Below, piece by piece: positions 54,844 through 63,636 of a DNA stretch of 64,000 nt (its first letter is position 1; each line of letters starts with the position of its first letter). Made by a program: the position numbers and the translations under genes. Source of the DNA: Flavobacterium sp. KS-LB2 (lineage in GTDB: Bacteria; Bacteroidota; Bacteroidia; Flavobacteriales; Flavobacteriaceae); the NCBI RefSeq assembly GCF_036895565.1, contig NZ_CP145904.1, positions 3,038,001-3,102,000 of the forward strand, written 5' to 3'. Under the pieces are notes generated by a model. That model was given only the letters and a program-made list of their open reading frames with translations. It did no database searches and was not told the origin of the DNA.

Positions 54844-55590
54844 ATGAAAATAAAATTACTTAGTACACTCCTGTTTTTAATATATCAGTTGGGAATTGCC
54901 CAAACGAATAGTACGCTCAAAGGGCAAATTTATTTTGTCAATAATGCTGTTTCTCAAGTTGAAATCATCAATTCTACCACAAAAACACTAGTAGTTTCCG
55001 ATGCAAATGGTGGATTTTCTATTGCTGCCAAACCAAACGATTTACTTGTTTTTATTTCTAAAAATTATGAAATAAAAAAAATTACAGTGAGTAGCAAATT
55101 ACTTGCTGAAGGATTTATAAAAGTTACTTTAAACCAAAAAATCGAAGAGCTAAAAGAGGTCTTGGTAAACAACAATCCATCCATAAAGCTAAGTAAAGAT
55201 GCGAAGTGGGAACAAGGAAAACTAGATCAACTAGCACTGCAAAAAGCGGCAAGTTCAATTAAAAACCCTGGTGTTTACAATGGAAGTATTGAAAACGGTA
55301 TGAATTTTATGCGAATAGGAAAAATGATTCTTGGCTTATTCAAAAAAGAAAAAGATACACTAATAAAACAAAGTCCTCACTTATCTTTTATAGAAGCTGC
55401 AAAAGCAAAATGCGAGCAAGATTTTTTTACACAAACACTACAATTAAAACCCGAACAAATTAGTGCTTTCCTTGAATTTTGTGACAAAGATCCCAAATCA
55501 AAACTAATTGCTGAAAATCAAAATGTCCTAACTTTGATGGAATTTATGAGTGGTAAAATCCTGTACTTTACAAAAAATGATTCGCATTAA
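54844..55590 (+). CDS. Secreted protein with carboxypeptidase-regulatory-like domain, unknown function
   Basis: The 248-aa product has a signal peptide (ending QLGIAQ near residue 20). A beta-sandwich domain follows, like the CarboxypepD_reg-like/DUF4480 modules of Bacteroidota (LKGQIYFVNNAVSQVEIINST; LVVSDANGGFSIAAKPND; VFISKNYEIKKITV). The helical C-terminal half shows no recognised motif. Such proteins are common in flavobacteria and their roles are mostly unknown. It stands alone, convergent with tspO. Confidence 0.8.
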   Translation: MKIKLLSTLLFLIYQLGIAQTNSTLKGQIYFVNNAVSQVEIINSTTKTLVVSDANGGFSIAAKPNDLLVFISKNYEIKKITVSSKLLAEGFIKVTLNQKIEELKEVLVNNNPSIKLSKDAKWEQGKLDQLALQKAASSIKNPGVYNGSIENGMNFMRIGKMILGLFKKEKDTLIKQSPHLSFIEAAKAKCEQDFFTQTLQLKPEQISAFLEFCDKDPKSKLIAENQNVLTLMEFMSGKILYFTKNDSH

Positions 55591-55626
55591 CATATAGCAG
55601 CTATTTACTAAAAATAAGTTACAGCA

Positions 55627-56103
55627 TTAGCGATTCAACCACCAAATACTTCCATTTAAAACGGCAGCGAAACTAACCCAAGCCAAATACGGAATAAACA
55701 AATAACCCGCAATTTTATTGATTTTAGAAAACTGAATGTACGTTTCATAAATCATCAGCCACAACACGATAATTTCTAAACCAGCAAGCATTGGGTTTTG
55801 TAATCCAAAAAACAAATACGACCACAACGCATTTAGGGCTAGTTGAATTGCAAAGAAAATTAACGCTTTTTTTACCACTACTTTATCTGCTTCTATGCGG
55901 TCCCAAACTAATCCTGCCGCAACACCCATCATCACATACAACATACTCCAAACCGGTGCAAAAACCCAATTAGGCGGATTAAAGCTAGGTTTTATTAGAG
56001 TAGGATACCAAGTTGTAATGGCGGATCGGGTTACCATTCCTGAGAAATATCCAATAGCAAGACACGTAACAACAACAGCTAAGATTCGAGTGATTTTATT
56101 CAT
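55627..56103 (-). CDS. tspO: TspO/MBR-family membrane protein
   Basis: The 158-aa protein has five hydrophobic helices and TspO residues such as WYPTLIKPSFNPPNWVFAPVWSMLYVMMGVAAGLVW, LNALWSYLFFGLQNPMLAGLEI and WVSFAAVLNGSIWWLNR. TspO proteins bind tetrapyrroles and related ligands and take part in oxidative or porphyrin stress responses. The length and trailing tryptophans are standard. The gene is monocistronic between unrelated neighbours. Confidence 0.94.
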   Translation of the reverse strand: MNKITRILAVVVTCLAIGYFSGMVTRSAITTWYPTLIKPSFNPPNWVFAPVWSMLYVMMGVAAGLVWDRIEADKVVVKKALIFFAIQLALNALWSYLFFGLQNPMLAGLEIIVLWLMIYETYIQFSKINKIAGYLFIPYLAWVSFAAVLNGSIWWLNR

Positions 56104-56191
56104 TTTTATTTTTTTCTAATGTGAGCCAAATTTAATCAAATCTTTCGAACGAATAACGCATTAAACAAAGAAACAAATAACTGAAAAAAAG

Positions 56192-56199
56192 TATCTTTG
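56192..56199 (+). promoter_or_regulatory. Candidate -7 promoter element before mvaD
   Basis: TATCTTTG matches TAnnTTTG and lies 17 bases before the mvaD ATG, leaving a very short leader. No TTG is visible at -33. Confidence 0.45.
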
Positions 56200-56216
56200 C
56201 GTAAATTTATACATTC

Positions 56217-57299
56217 ATGATTGCAACAAACGATTTTATTCCATCACCATATACACATTCAGTTGAAAACGGAAACTTTCAATGGAGCGCGCCAAGTAAT
56301 ATTGCTCTCGTAAAGTATTGGGGGAAAAAGGAGAATCAAATTCCTGCGAATCCTTCGGTGAGCTTTACGTTGAATAATTGCAAAACAATTACCAAATTGG
56401 CTTTCGCCAAAAAAGACAATGATGATAAATTCTCTTTTGACTTGCTTTTTGAAGGACAACCTAAAGAAGATTTCAAACCAAAGATTCAAAAATTTCTAGA
56501 GCGTATCGAAATCTACTTGCCTTTTTTAAAAGACTACCATTTTACGATTGATACTGAAAACACCTTTCCGCACAGTTCGGGAATTGCTTCATCAGCCTCT
56601 GGAATGGCTGCTTTGGCTATGAATTTGATGAGTGTAGAAAAAGCATTAAACCCGGAAATGACTGATGATTATTTCTATCAAAAAGCGTCTTTATTAGCGC
56701 GTTTGGGTTCTGGAAGTGCTTGCCGTAGTGTCAAAGGACAGGTTGTAGTTTGGGGAAGCCAAAAGAACATTTCTGGAAGTTCTGAATTATTTGGAGTGGA
56801 ATTTCCTCATGCCATTCATGAGAATTTCAGAAATTACCAAGACACTATTTTACTGGTTGACAAAGGAGAAAAACAAGTTTCCAGTACCGTAGGCCATGAT
56901 TTGATGCACAACCATCCTTTTGCCGAAAGGCGATTTGCACAAGCGCATGAAAACTTAGACCAACTAATTGCTATTTTCAAAAGTGGGAATCTGGATGAAT
57001 TCATCAAAATTGTTGAGAGTGAAGCCTTGACGTTGCATGCGATGATGATGACCTCGATGCCCTATTTTATATTGATGAAACCGAACACTTTAGAGATTAT
57101 AAATGCAATTTGGAAATTTAGAAATGCGACTCAAATTCCGGTTTGTTTCACACTTGATGCTGGCGCAAATGTACATGTTTTGTATCCCAAAAACGTTAGC
57201 AAACAAGTTTTACAATTTATTCAGAACGAATTAGTTGGCTATTGTCAAAATGGTCAGTACATTTGTGACGAAATTGGAAACGGTGCTGTGTTGATTTAA
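56217..57299 (+). CDS. mvaD: Diphosphomevalonate decarboxylase
   Basis: The 360-aa GHMP enzyme has the MvaD motifs ALVKYWGKKENQIPANPSVSFTLNN, HSSGIASSASGMAALAMN and RLGSGSACRSVKGQVVVWG, with the invariant Ser and Asp regions, and DAGANVHVLYP near the C-terminus. It decarboxylates mevalonate diphosphate to isopentenyl diphosphate with ATP. It heads a run with mevalonate kinase and a UbiA prenyltransferase, and complements HMG-CoA reductase at 12 kb. Confidence 0.96.
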   Translation: MIATNDFIPSPYTHSVENGNFQWSAPSNIALVKYWGKKENQIPANPSVSFTLNNCKTITKLAFAKKDNDDKFSFDLLFEGQPKEDFKPKIQKFLERIEIYLPFLKDYHFTIDTENTFPHSSGIASSASGMAALAMNLMSVEKALNPEMTDDYFYQKASLLARLGSGSACRSVKGQVVVWGSQKNISGSSELFGVEFPHAIHENFRNYQDTILLVDKGEKQVSSTVGHDLMHNHPFAERRFAQAHENLDQLIAIFKSGNLDEFIKIVESEALTLHAMMMTSMPYFILMKPNTLEIINAIWKFRNATQIPVCFTLDAGANVHVLYPKNVSKQVLQFIQNELVGYCQNGQYICDEIGNGAVLI

Positions 57300-57340
57300 T
57301 TTGTTTTTTTTCTATCTTTATTTTTTAAAGAGCTGAAATT

Positions 57341-57535
57341 ATGGATATTCAATCAGATAAATTAGAATTGATAAAAATGGTTTTGGAAACTGACGACAAA
57401 GCTATAATCGAGGCCATAAAAAATATTTTCAAAGCACAAAAAAAAGACGTTTGGAAAGGATTATCTCCTGAACAACAAGAAGAAATTGACTTGGGAATTC
57501 TAGAAGCAAATCGTGGAGACCAAGTAGATTTATAA
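57341..57535 (+). CDS. Small antitoxin-like protein, no partner toxin
   Basis: The 64-aa acidic product reads like the short antitoxin or addiction-module components of Bacteroidota: an amphipathic N-terminus (SDKLELIKMVLETDDKAIIEAIKNIFK) and a charged tail with SPEQQEEIDLGILEANRGD. In full modules a RelE/ParE-type toxin gene follows, but here the next gene is mevalonate kinase, 57 bases downstream. It is therefore an orphan antitoxin, a remnant, or a gene of another function. I do not assign one. Confidence 0.7.
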   Translation: MDIQSDKLELIKMVLETDDKAIIEAIKNIFKAQKKDVWKGLSPEQQEEIDLGILEANRGDQVDL

Positions 57536-57592
57536 AAATTATTTATTACAACACACAATTATCAATCTCAAATTGTTAATTAACAACATACT

Positions 57593-58531
57593 ATGAAAGG
57601 ACCTTTATTTTATTCAAAAATATTACTCTTTGGAGAATACGGCATTATTCGTGACTCAAAAGGGCTTTCAATTCCTTATAATTTTTATAACGGCGCGCTT
57701 AAAAGAGAGGATAATCCATCTGACGAAGCTATCAAATCAAACGGTCACTTGAAACGATTTGTTACCTATTTAGAAATACTACAAAACGAACAGCCAGGTT
57801 TAGTAACTTTTGATTTAGCACTTTTGAAAGAAGACGTTGAAACCGGAATGTATTTTGATTCCAGTATTCCGCAAGGGTATGGCGTAGGAAGTAGTGGCGC
57901 ATTAGTAGCTGCGATTTATGATAAATATGCACAAAATAAAATTACGGTTTTAGAGAATCTTACCCGTGAAAAATTATTGGAATTAAAAAATATATTTTCT
58001 CAAATGGAGAGTTTTTTCCACGGAAAAAGTTCTGGCTTAGATCCTTTGAATAGCTATTTGAGTATTCCGATTTTGATTAACTCCAAAGACAATATTGAAG
58101 CAACCGGGATTCCTACACAAAGTTTTGACGGAAAAGGCGCTGTGTTTTTGTTAGATTCAGGAATTGTGGGCGAAACGGCTCCGATGGTCAATATTTTCAT
58201 GGAAAGTTTAAAAGATAAAGGTTTCCGTGCGATGTTGAAAAATCAATTTGTAAAATATACGGATGCTTGCGTTGAAAATTTCCTTGGCGGAGACATGAAA
58301 TCGTTATTCATGAACACCAAAAAATTATCAAAAGTAGTTTTGAACAATTTCAAACCAATGATTCCTGAGCAATTTCATGGAATTTGGCAACAAGGAATTG
58401 ATAGTAATGATTATTATTTAAAACTATGCGGTTCTGGTGGCGGTGGCTATATTTTAGGTTTTACCGAAGATTTAGAAAAAGCCAAAGCATCGTTGAAAGA
58501 TTATAAACTAGAAGTAGTATATCAGTTTTAG
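57593..58531 (+). CDS. mvk: Mevalonate kinase (GHMP family)
   Basis: The 312-aa protein has GHMP features: SKILLFGEYGIIRDSKGLSIP near the N-terminus, the ATP loop PQGYGVGSSGALVAAIYDKYA, the substrate-binding GKSSGLDPLNSYL and the C-terminal glycine motif CGSGGGGYILGF. In this position, between mvaD and an isoprenoid prenyltransferase, mevalonate kinase is the natural call. Phosphomevalonate kinase is the alternative, but the GYDIA-type kinase at 13.6 kb is the better candidate for that step. The start ATG follows a short AT-rich leader. Confidence 0.9.
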   Translation: MKGPLFYSKILLFGEYGIIRDSKGLSIPYNFYNGALKREDNPSDEAIKSNGHLKRFVTYLEILQNEQPGLVTFDLALLKEDVETGMYFDSSIPQGYGVGSSGALVAAIYDKYAQNKITVLENLTREKLLELKNIFSQMESFFHGKSSGLDPLNSYLSIPILINSKDNIEATGIPTQSFDGKGAVFLLDSGIVGETAPMVNIFMESLKDKGFRAMLKNQFVKYTDACVENFLGGDMKSLFMNTKKLSKVVLNNFKPMIPEQFHGIWQQGIDSNDYYLKLCGSGGGGYILGFTEDLEKAKASLKDYKLEVVYQF

Positions 58532-58577
58532 CTCCTAACCCCGACGGGGAATTTAAAAATTAAATTTTACTCCTATA

Positions 58578-59531
58578 ATGTTAAGCAGGCAGCACAAACT
58601 TCTCCTAATGAAAATTGCAAGTTTGTTCTCTGTAGTTAGAGGCTATAACATTCCCGTCATTATTTTGGCGCAATACCTTTCGGCTATATTTATTCTGGCT
58701 CCAGAAAAAAGAGCGTTAGATATTTTGCTCGATTTCAATTTATTTATTCTAGTTTTTGCATCGTCACTTACGATTGCTTCCGGCTATATCATCAATAACT
58801 TTTATGACAGCCAAAAGGATTTAATCAATCGTCCAAACAAATCAATGTTGGATCGACTAGTGAGTCAAAAAACTAAACTAAATGTCTATTTTACGTTGAA
58901 TTTTATTGTCGCCTTAATGGCGTTGTTTGTTTCGTGGCGCGTATTTTTATTCTTTTCAGGATATATCTTTTTCATTTGGTTTTATTCTCACAAAATAAAA
59001 AAATACCCAATAATAGGAAACCTAATGGCTGCTTTATTAGCGGTTTTGCCTTTTTTTGCGATACTGCTGTATTTTTACACCCGAATCCCATTTGAAGAAA
59101 TAGAAAATTATAAACAGCAACTTGGAGTAATTTTAGCGCATGCTTCCTTTTTGTTTTTGCTATTGCTGATTCGAGAGATGATCAAAGATCTAGAAAACCT
59201 AAAAGGGGATTTAGTAAATGACTACAAGACCATTCCTATTGTTTATGGCGAAGAAACATCAAAAATAACTATAACTATTTTAACCATTCTGACTGTTTTT
59301 CCAGTTTACGCTTTGATTAATATTTATGATGTAGGTTATATGGATATTTATTTTTACTCTTGTCTCATTATCCTAATTTTCTTCTTGCTTTACTTGTGGA
59401 AATCCAATGCGAAACCACAGTATTTGCTACTTCACAATGTATTGAAATTTCTTATTGTTGCGGGAGTCTTTTGTATTGTCTTGATTAATCCAAGTGTTTT
59501 ATGGCACGGAAAACGATTGTTGATGGTTTAA
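58578..59531 (+). CDS. UbiA-family prenyltransferase (geranylgeranylglycerol-phosphate geranylgeranyltransferase-like)
   Basis: The 317-aa membrane protein has seven to nine helices and UbiA Asp-rich motifs: the first as NNFYDSQKDLINRPNKSML (usual form NDxxDxxxD) and the second as DLENLKGDLVNDYKTIP. In Bacteroidota these proteins are often annotated as geranylgeranylglycerol-phosphate geranylgeranyltransferases, by similarity to archaeal lipid enzymes. The isoprenoid neighbours support prenyl transfer, but acceptor and chain length are unknown. A second in-frame ATG at 58608 (MKIASLFSVVRG) is an alternative start. Confidence 0.85.
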   Translation: MLSRQHKLLLMKIASLFSVVRGYNIPVIILAQYLSAIFILAPEKRALDILLDFNLFILVFASSLTIASGYIINNFYDSQKDLINRPNKSMLDRLVSQKTKLNVYFTLNFIVALMALFVSWRVFLFFSGYIFFIWFYSHKIKKYPIIGNLMAALLAVLPFFAILLYFYTRIPFEEIENYKQQLGVILAHASFLFLLLLIREMIKDLENLKGDLVNDYKTIPIVYGEETSKITITILTILTVFPVYALINIYDVGYMDIYFYSCLIILIFFLLYLWKSNAKPQYLLLHNVLKFLIVAGVFCIVLINPSVLWHGKRLLMV

Positions 59532-59671
59532 TTTTGCCTTAGTTCAAATTATAAAAAGGATAAAAAACCATTCTCAAAATTCTCCTATATTCACCGATAG
59601 GGTAGCCCCGATTACTTCACCTAGCCTTTGTTCGCATCCGAGTTCAGTGAATTTCATTTGTAACGGCATCC

Positions 59672-59700
59672 TTTTTCTTTTTTCCTTTAAAAAAGAAAAA
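59672..59700. repeat. 12-bp perfect palindrome in the spacer before the pseudouridine synthase gene
   Basis: TTTTTCTTTTTT and AAAAAAGAAAAA enclose CCTTT. Similar palindromes flanked by TAGCCCCGAT- and AGCGGG-like bits are, from memory, common between genes in Flavobacterium; here those flanks are present at ~59600-59725. The spacer 59532-59843 holds no gene I can support. Confidence 0.6.
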
Positions 59701-59820
59701 GATAGAGTGGAAAGCGGGACATCGAAGATTCAGCGCAGCTAAATAACTCCAAAAAATAATACTAAAATATATTAATTAGCTTATTAACTAGACAGTTAGC
59801 GTTTTTATAATTGGTGGTTA

Positions 59821-59851
59821 TTGATTGTCAAGTATATAAATAGTATCTTTG
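59821..59851 (+). promoter_or_regulatory. Promoter before the pseudouridine synthase gene
   Basis: TATCTTTG at 59844-59851 matches the -7 element, with TTG at 59821-59823 about 20 bases upstream. The start codon is 20 bases downstream of the element. Confidence 0.5.
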
Positions 59852-59870
59852 CACAAATTATTGGAATATT

Positions 59871-60779
59871 ATGAATAACAAGGAAGGCAATAATAAGAAA
59901 AGTGGTCCAAGAGCAGCTAGCTCAAGACCAAGTTCAAATAAGCCAAAACCTGCCATGCAGAAGCGCGCTCAAGGGCCGAAAAAAGTTAAAGTAAATACTA
60001 AAGTTGCCGATATTGCTACTGATAAAGTAGAGAAAAAACCAAATCAAGCACCAAAGAGACCGAAAGTAAAAGACGAAATTCGTTTGAATAAATACATCGC
60101 TAATTCAGGTGCTTGCTCGCGTCGTGATGCTGATATTTATATTCAATCCGGGACGGTAAAAGTAAACGGAATTCCTGTTACTGAAATGGGATACATGGTA
60201 AAACCAGGTGATGTTGTAAATTTTGACGGTGCGACTTTGACACCGGAGAAAAAAGTATACATCTTACTGAACAAACCAAAAAACTTTACAACTGCGATGG
60301 ACGAAGGTCAGGAGTATCGTAATGTATTAGAACTGGTAAAAGGTTCTACGACTGCAAAAATTGGTGCAGTGGGAAGAATGGACAAGAATACAACTGGTTT
60401 GTTATTGTTCACAAATGACACGGATATGATTCGTAAATTTACGTTACCAAGTCAAAAATCATCTAAAATTTACCAAGTTTCATTGGATAAAAATTTGAAA
60501 TTTGAAGATTTAGAAAAAATACAAAAAGGATTGACGCTTGATGGTCATCGCGTTTTTGTGGAAGATGTAAGCTATATTGAAGGAGAAGCGAAAAGTGAAA
60601 TTGGATTGCAATTGCGTTCAGCAAACGTGAAAGTGGTTCGTTCTATTTTTGAACACTTTAGTTATGATGTATTGCGTATTGACCGAGTTTCTTTTGCTGG
60701 TTTGACCAAAAAGAATTTGCCAAGAGGAAACTGGAGATTGCTTACTGACCAAGAAATTATCAATTTGAAGAACGTTTAA
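59871..60779 (+). CDS. rRNA pseudouridine synthase (RsuA/RluB/RluE/RluF family)
   Basis: The 302-aa protein has a basic, Lys/Pro-rich N-terminal extension (residues 1-~65), an S4 RNA-binding domain (RLNKYIANSGACSRRDAD... VKVNGIPV) and the catalytic domain with GRMDKNTTGLLLFTND, where the Asp is the catalytic residue. It ends RVSFAGLTKKNLPRGNWRLLTDQEI. Family members make single pseudouridines in 16S or 23S rRNA; the target here is not deducible by eye. The N-terminal extension is typical of Bacteroidota homologues. Confidence 0.94.
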   Translation: MNNKEGNNKKSGPRAASSRPSSNKPKPAMQKRAQGPKKVKVNTKVADIATDKVEKKPNQAPKRPKVKDEIRLNKYIANSGACSRRDADIYIQSGTVKVNGIPVTEMGYMVKPGDVVNFDGATLTPEKKVYILLNKPKNFTTAMDEGQEYRNVLELVKGSTTAKIGAVGRMDKNTTGLLLFTNDTDMIRKFTLPSQKSSKIYQVSLDKNLKFEDLEKIQKGLTLDGHRVFVEDVSYIEGEAKSEIGLQLRSANVKVVRSIFEHFSYDVLRIDRVSFAGLTKKNLPRGNWRLLTDQEIINLKNV

Positions 60780-60802
60780 TATTTCTTTGAAATTATACAA
60801 TG

Positions 60803-60837
60803 AAATCCCTTCCGTTTATACGGAATGGGATTTTTTT
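60803..60837 (+). terminator. Intrinsic terminator after the pseudouridine synthase gene
   Basis: AAATCCC-TTCCG pairs with CGGAA-T-GGGATTT (one bulged T), followed by a run of T. It lies ~25 bases after the stop. Confidence 0.8.
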
Positions 60838-60863
60838 AATTAAAAATTCAATCCTAAATAAGT

Positions 60864-61226
60864 ATGACACCAGAAAAATTACAATCAATTGCTTTTAAAT
60901 GGTTTGAAACTTTCAATAATAAAGAATTAGAAAAATTACTGTCTTTATATGATGAAGATGCCGTTCATTTTAGTCCAAAACTAAAAATGTACAAACCGGA
61001 AAGTAACGGCTTTGTTACCGGTAAAGAAGCCTTGCGAGAATGGTGGAAAGATGCTTTTGAGCGTTTACCAAGCTTGAATTACAAAGTAAAATCGCTTACC
61101 GCCAATGGTGACCGCATTTTCATGGAATACATAAGAACAGTTACCGGTGAAGAAGATTTATTGGTAGCTGAAGTATTAGACATTAGAGAAGACAAAATAA
61201 TTGCTTCACGAGTGTATCACGGATAA
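60864..61226 (+). CDS. NTF2-like (SnoaL-type) protein
   Basis: The 120-aa protein has the NTF2-like pattern: an N-terminal helix region (KWFETFNNKELEKLLSLYDEDAVHFSPK), then a curved sheet with GKEALREWWKDAFERLPSLNYKVKSLTANGDRIFMEYIRTV and VLDIREDKIIASRVYHG at the end. The fold is used by isomerases, hydrolases and binding proteins, so function is not determined. A bidirectional terminator follows. Confidence 0.85.
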   Translation: MTPEKLQSIAFKWFETFNNKELEKLLSLYDEDAVHFSPKLKMYKPESNGFVTGKEALREWWKDAFERLPSLNYKVKSLTANGDRIFMEYIRTVTGEEDLLVAEVLDIREDKIIASRVYHG

Positions 61227-61245
61227 AAACCGATTTTGATTAAAA

Positions 61246-61289
61246 ACAAAAAACCCTACGACAATTTATTTATGTTGTAGGGTTTTTGT
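61246..61289. terminator. Bidirectional intrinsic terminator
   Basis: ACAAAAAACCCTAC and GTAGGGTTTTTGT pair as a long stem around an AT-rich loop, with A-run on one side and T-run on the other. It lies between the convergent NTF2-like and M3 peptidase genes. Confidence 0.82.
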
Positions 61290-61307
61290 TTTAGAAGAAA
61301 ATTATAA

Positions 61308-63455
61308 TTATCCTTTCATTTTTTTAAGCGGTTCTGCTTTTTTGTCCAGACCACGTTTTCTCAATAGCGGTTCGATACTTGGCTCGGCACCACGGAAACG
61401 TTTGTACAAAACCATCGGATCTTCGGTTCCTCCTTTTTCCAAAACATTCTCACGGAATAATTTTGCTTTTTCTGGATTAAACAAAGTAGTTGTTTTGAAC
61501 GCTTCAAAAGCATCCGTATCTAAAACACCTGACCAGATGTAGCTGTAATATCCAGAAGAATATCCTCCTGAGAATATATGGCTGAAATACGTACTACGGT
61601 ATCTTGGAATAATAGAAGAAATTAAACCAATTTTTGTCATTGCAGCTTTTTCGAAAGCGTTTGCATCAACAGTAATATCTTTGGTTTGAGAATGGTATTC
61701 TAAATCCAATAAAGAAGCTGCAAGATATTCGGTTGTGGTAAAACCTTGGTCAAAAGTACCTGCTTTCTTCAATTTATTCACTAGCGTTTCCGGAATCACT
61801 TCACCTGTTTTATAATGCTTCGCATACATTTTTAAAACTTCTGGTTCAGCCGCCCAATTCTCCATAATTTGAGAAGGAAGTTCTACGAAATCTCTTGGAA
61901 CACTAGTTCCTGCTAAACTTTTATACGTCACATTCGATAATAATCCGTGTAGAGAATGTCCAAATTCATGGAAAAAAGTTGTCACTTCATCAAAAGTCAA
62001 AAGTGCAGGAGCGGTTGCTGATGGTTTCGTAAAATTACAAACGATAGAAACTACCGGAGCAACACGTTTGCCATCTACCGTTTTCTGACTTCTGTATGAG
62101 GTCATCCAAGCACCGCCACGTTTCGATTCACGCGGATGAAAATCCATGTATAAAACCCCAATATGAGATCCATCTTTTTCTAAAATCTCCCAAACGGTTG
62201 CATCTTCGTGGTATTTTGGAACATTAGTCAACGCTTTAAATTGTATTCCGTATAATTTTTCGGTTACTTGAAAAACACCTTTTCTAACATTATGTAAACT
62301 GAAATATGGTTTCAATTCTTCTTCGTCAAGATCAAAACGTTCTTTTCTGATTTTCTCCGTGTAATACCTCCAGTCATACGGTTGTACCGCGCCTTTAATT
62401 CCTTCTTTAGCCATCATTTTCTGAATATCAGCGGCTTCTGTTTTGGCTATTTCCAAAGCTGGTTTCCACAAATCATTCAACAGCTTATTTACATTTTCAG
62501 GTGTTTTAGCCATCGATTCTTCCAAAACATAATTAGAGTGCGATTTAAAACCTAACAATCGAGCTTTTTGCCCACGAAGATTGGCTAAATCTACTGCATT
62601 CTTCTTGTTATCAAAAGCATCATCATGGTTGCCTCTGGTTTGGTACGCATTCCAAATTTGCTTACGCAATTCTCTATTGGAACTGTATTGCAAAAACGGC
62701 ATCACACTAGAATTGGAAAGGGTAAAAACCCATTTTCCTTCTTTACCTTTTGCTTTAGCATCAACAGCTGCAGCATCGATTAATCCCTGTGGCAATCCGG
62801 CCAAATCTTTTTTGGAATCAATAACTAACTCGTATGAATTAGTCTCCGCCAAAATATTCTGACCGTATTTTAAACTGGTTAGCGAAAGATCTCCGTTTAT
62901 TTTGCGTAATATTTCTTTGTCAGCATTTGATAAATTCGCTCCACTTCGAACGAAATCTTTGTAGGCATTATCTAAAATTTTAGTTTGTTCTAAATTCAAG
63001 CCCAATGTTTCTTTTTTGTCCCAAAGCGATTTTACTTTGGCGAATAATTTCTCGTTCAAGTAAATATTATCTCGGTGTGCAGAAAGATTCGGCGCCATTT
63101 CTTTAGCAATATTCTGAATCTCTTTGTTAGTGTTCGCCGAATTCAAATTAGAAAAAACCGTATTCACATTCGACAATAATTCTCCTGCATTTTCCATGGC
63201 AAGAATCGTATTTTCAAAAGTGGCAGGCTGCGTATTATCTGCAATAGCATCAATCTCCGCTTGATGTTTACTGATTCCCTCTAAAATAGCGGGTTTAAAA
63301 TGTTCATTTTTAATTTTGTCGAAAGGCGGCACATTAAAGGGCGTGTCGTAAGCTTGAAAAAATGGATTCATAATAGTGTTTTCTTTTTTCTCTTGAGCTT
63401 CAATTGTTAGCATATTCCCGATGGCTAACAAAATAAAAAAGGATTTTTTTCTCAT
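61308..63455 (-). CDS. M3-family zinc peptidase (Dcp/oligopeptidase type)
   Basis: The 715-aa protein has a signal peptide (MRKKSFFILLAIGNMLTIEAQ) and the zinc motif FFHEFGHSLHGLL with HExxH, plus the Glu ligand in the later ENWAAEPEVL. Further Dcp-like segments are VLYMDFHPRESKRGGAWMTSYR and the C-terminal SGYYSYIWSGVLDTDAFEAF with substrate-binding Tyr residues. Peptidyl-dipeptidases of this type remove C-terminal dipeptides. The signal peptide suggests periplasmic action, possibly upstream of POT-type uptake. It is convergent with the NTF2-like gene. Confidence 0.95.
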   Translation of the reverse strand: MRKKSFFILLAIGNMLTIEAQEKKENTIMNPFFQAYDTPFNVPPFDKIKNEHFKPAILEGISKHQAEIDAIADNTQPATFENTILAMENAGELLSNVNTVFSNLNSANTNKEIQNIAKEMAPNLSAHRDNIYLNEKLFAKVKSLWDKKETLGLNLEQTKILDNAYKDFVRSGANLSNADKEILRKINGDLSLTSLKYGQNILAETNSYELVIDSKKDLAGLPQGLIDAAAVDAKAKGKEGKWVFTLSNSSVMPFLQYSSNRELRKQIWNAYQTRGNHDDAFDNKKNAVDLANLRGQKARLLGFKSHSNYVLEESMAKTPENVNKLLNDLWKPALEIAKTEAADIQKMMAKEGIKGAVQPYDWRYYTEKIRKERFDLDEEELKPYFSLHNVRKGVFQVTEKLYGIQFKALTNVPKYHEDATVWEILEKDGSHIGVLYMDFHPRESKRGGAWMTSYRSQKTVDGKRVAPVVSIVCNFTKPSATAPALLTFDEVTTFFHEFGHSLHGLLSNVTYKSLAGTSVPRDFVELPSQIMENWAAEPEVLKMYAKHYKTGEVIPETLVNKLKKAGTFDQGFTTTEYLAASLLDLEYHSQTKDITVDANAFEKAAMTKIGLISSIIPRYRSTYFSHIFSGGYSSGYYSYIWSGVLDTDAFEAFKTTTLFNPEKAKLFRENVLEKGGTEDPMVLYKRFRGAEPSIEPLLRKRGLDKKAEPLKKMKG

Positions 63456-63636
63456 TTAGATGTAAATTATTAGAATAGTAAATTTAACAGAAATGATTAT
63501 AAAACAAGAATCCCAGTGGTGCGTTAACTAAATTTTATGACATAAAATAAATGGCATTCCTAAACGAATGACTAATCTTACAATAGATATTAAAAAAAAT
63601 CAATAAATTAGCTTAATCAAACACCAAATTTATATT

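Noticed and set aside
57341..58531. Complete toxin-antitoxin module at the antitoxin-like gene
   Set aside because: The next gene is a clear GHMP kinase with mevalonate-kinase motifs, not a toxin.
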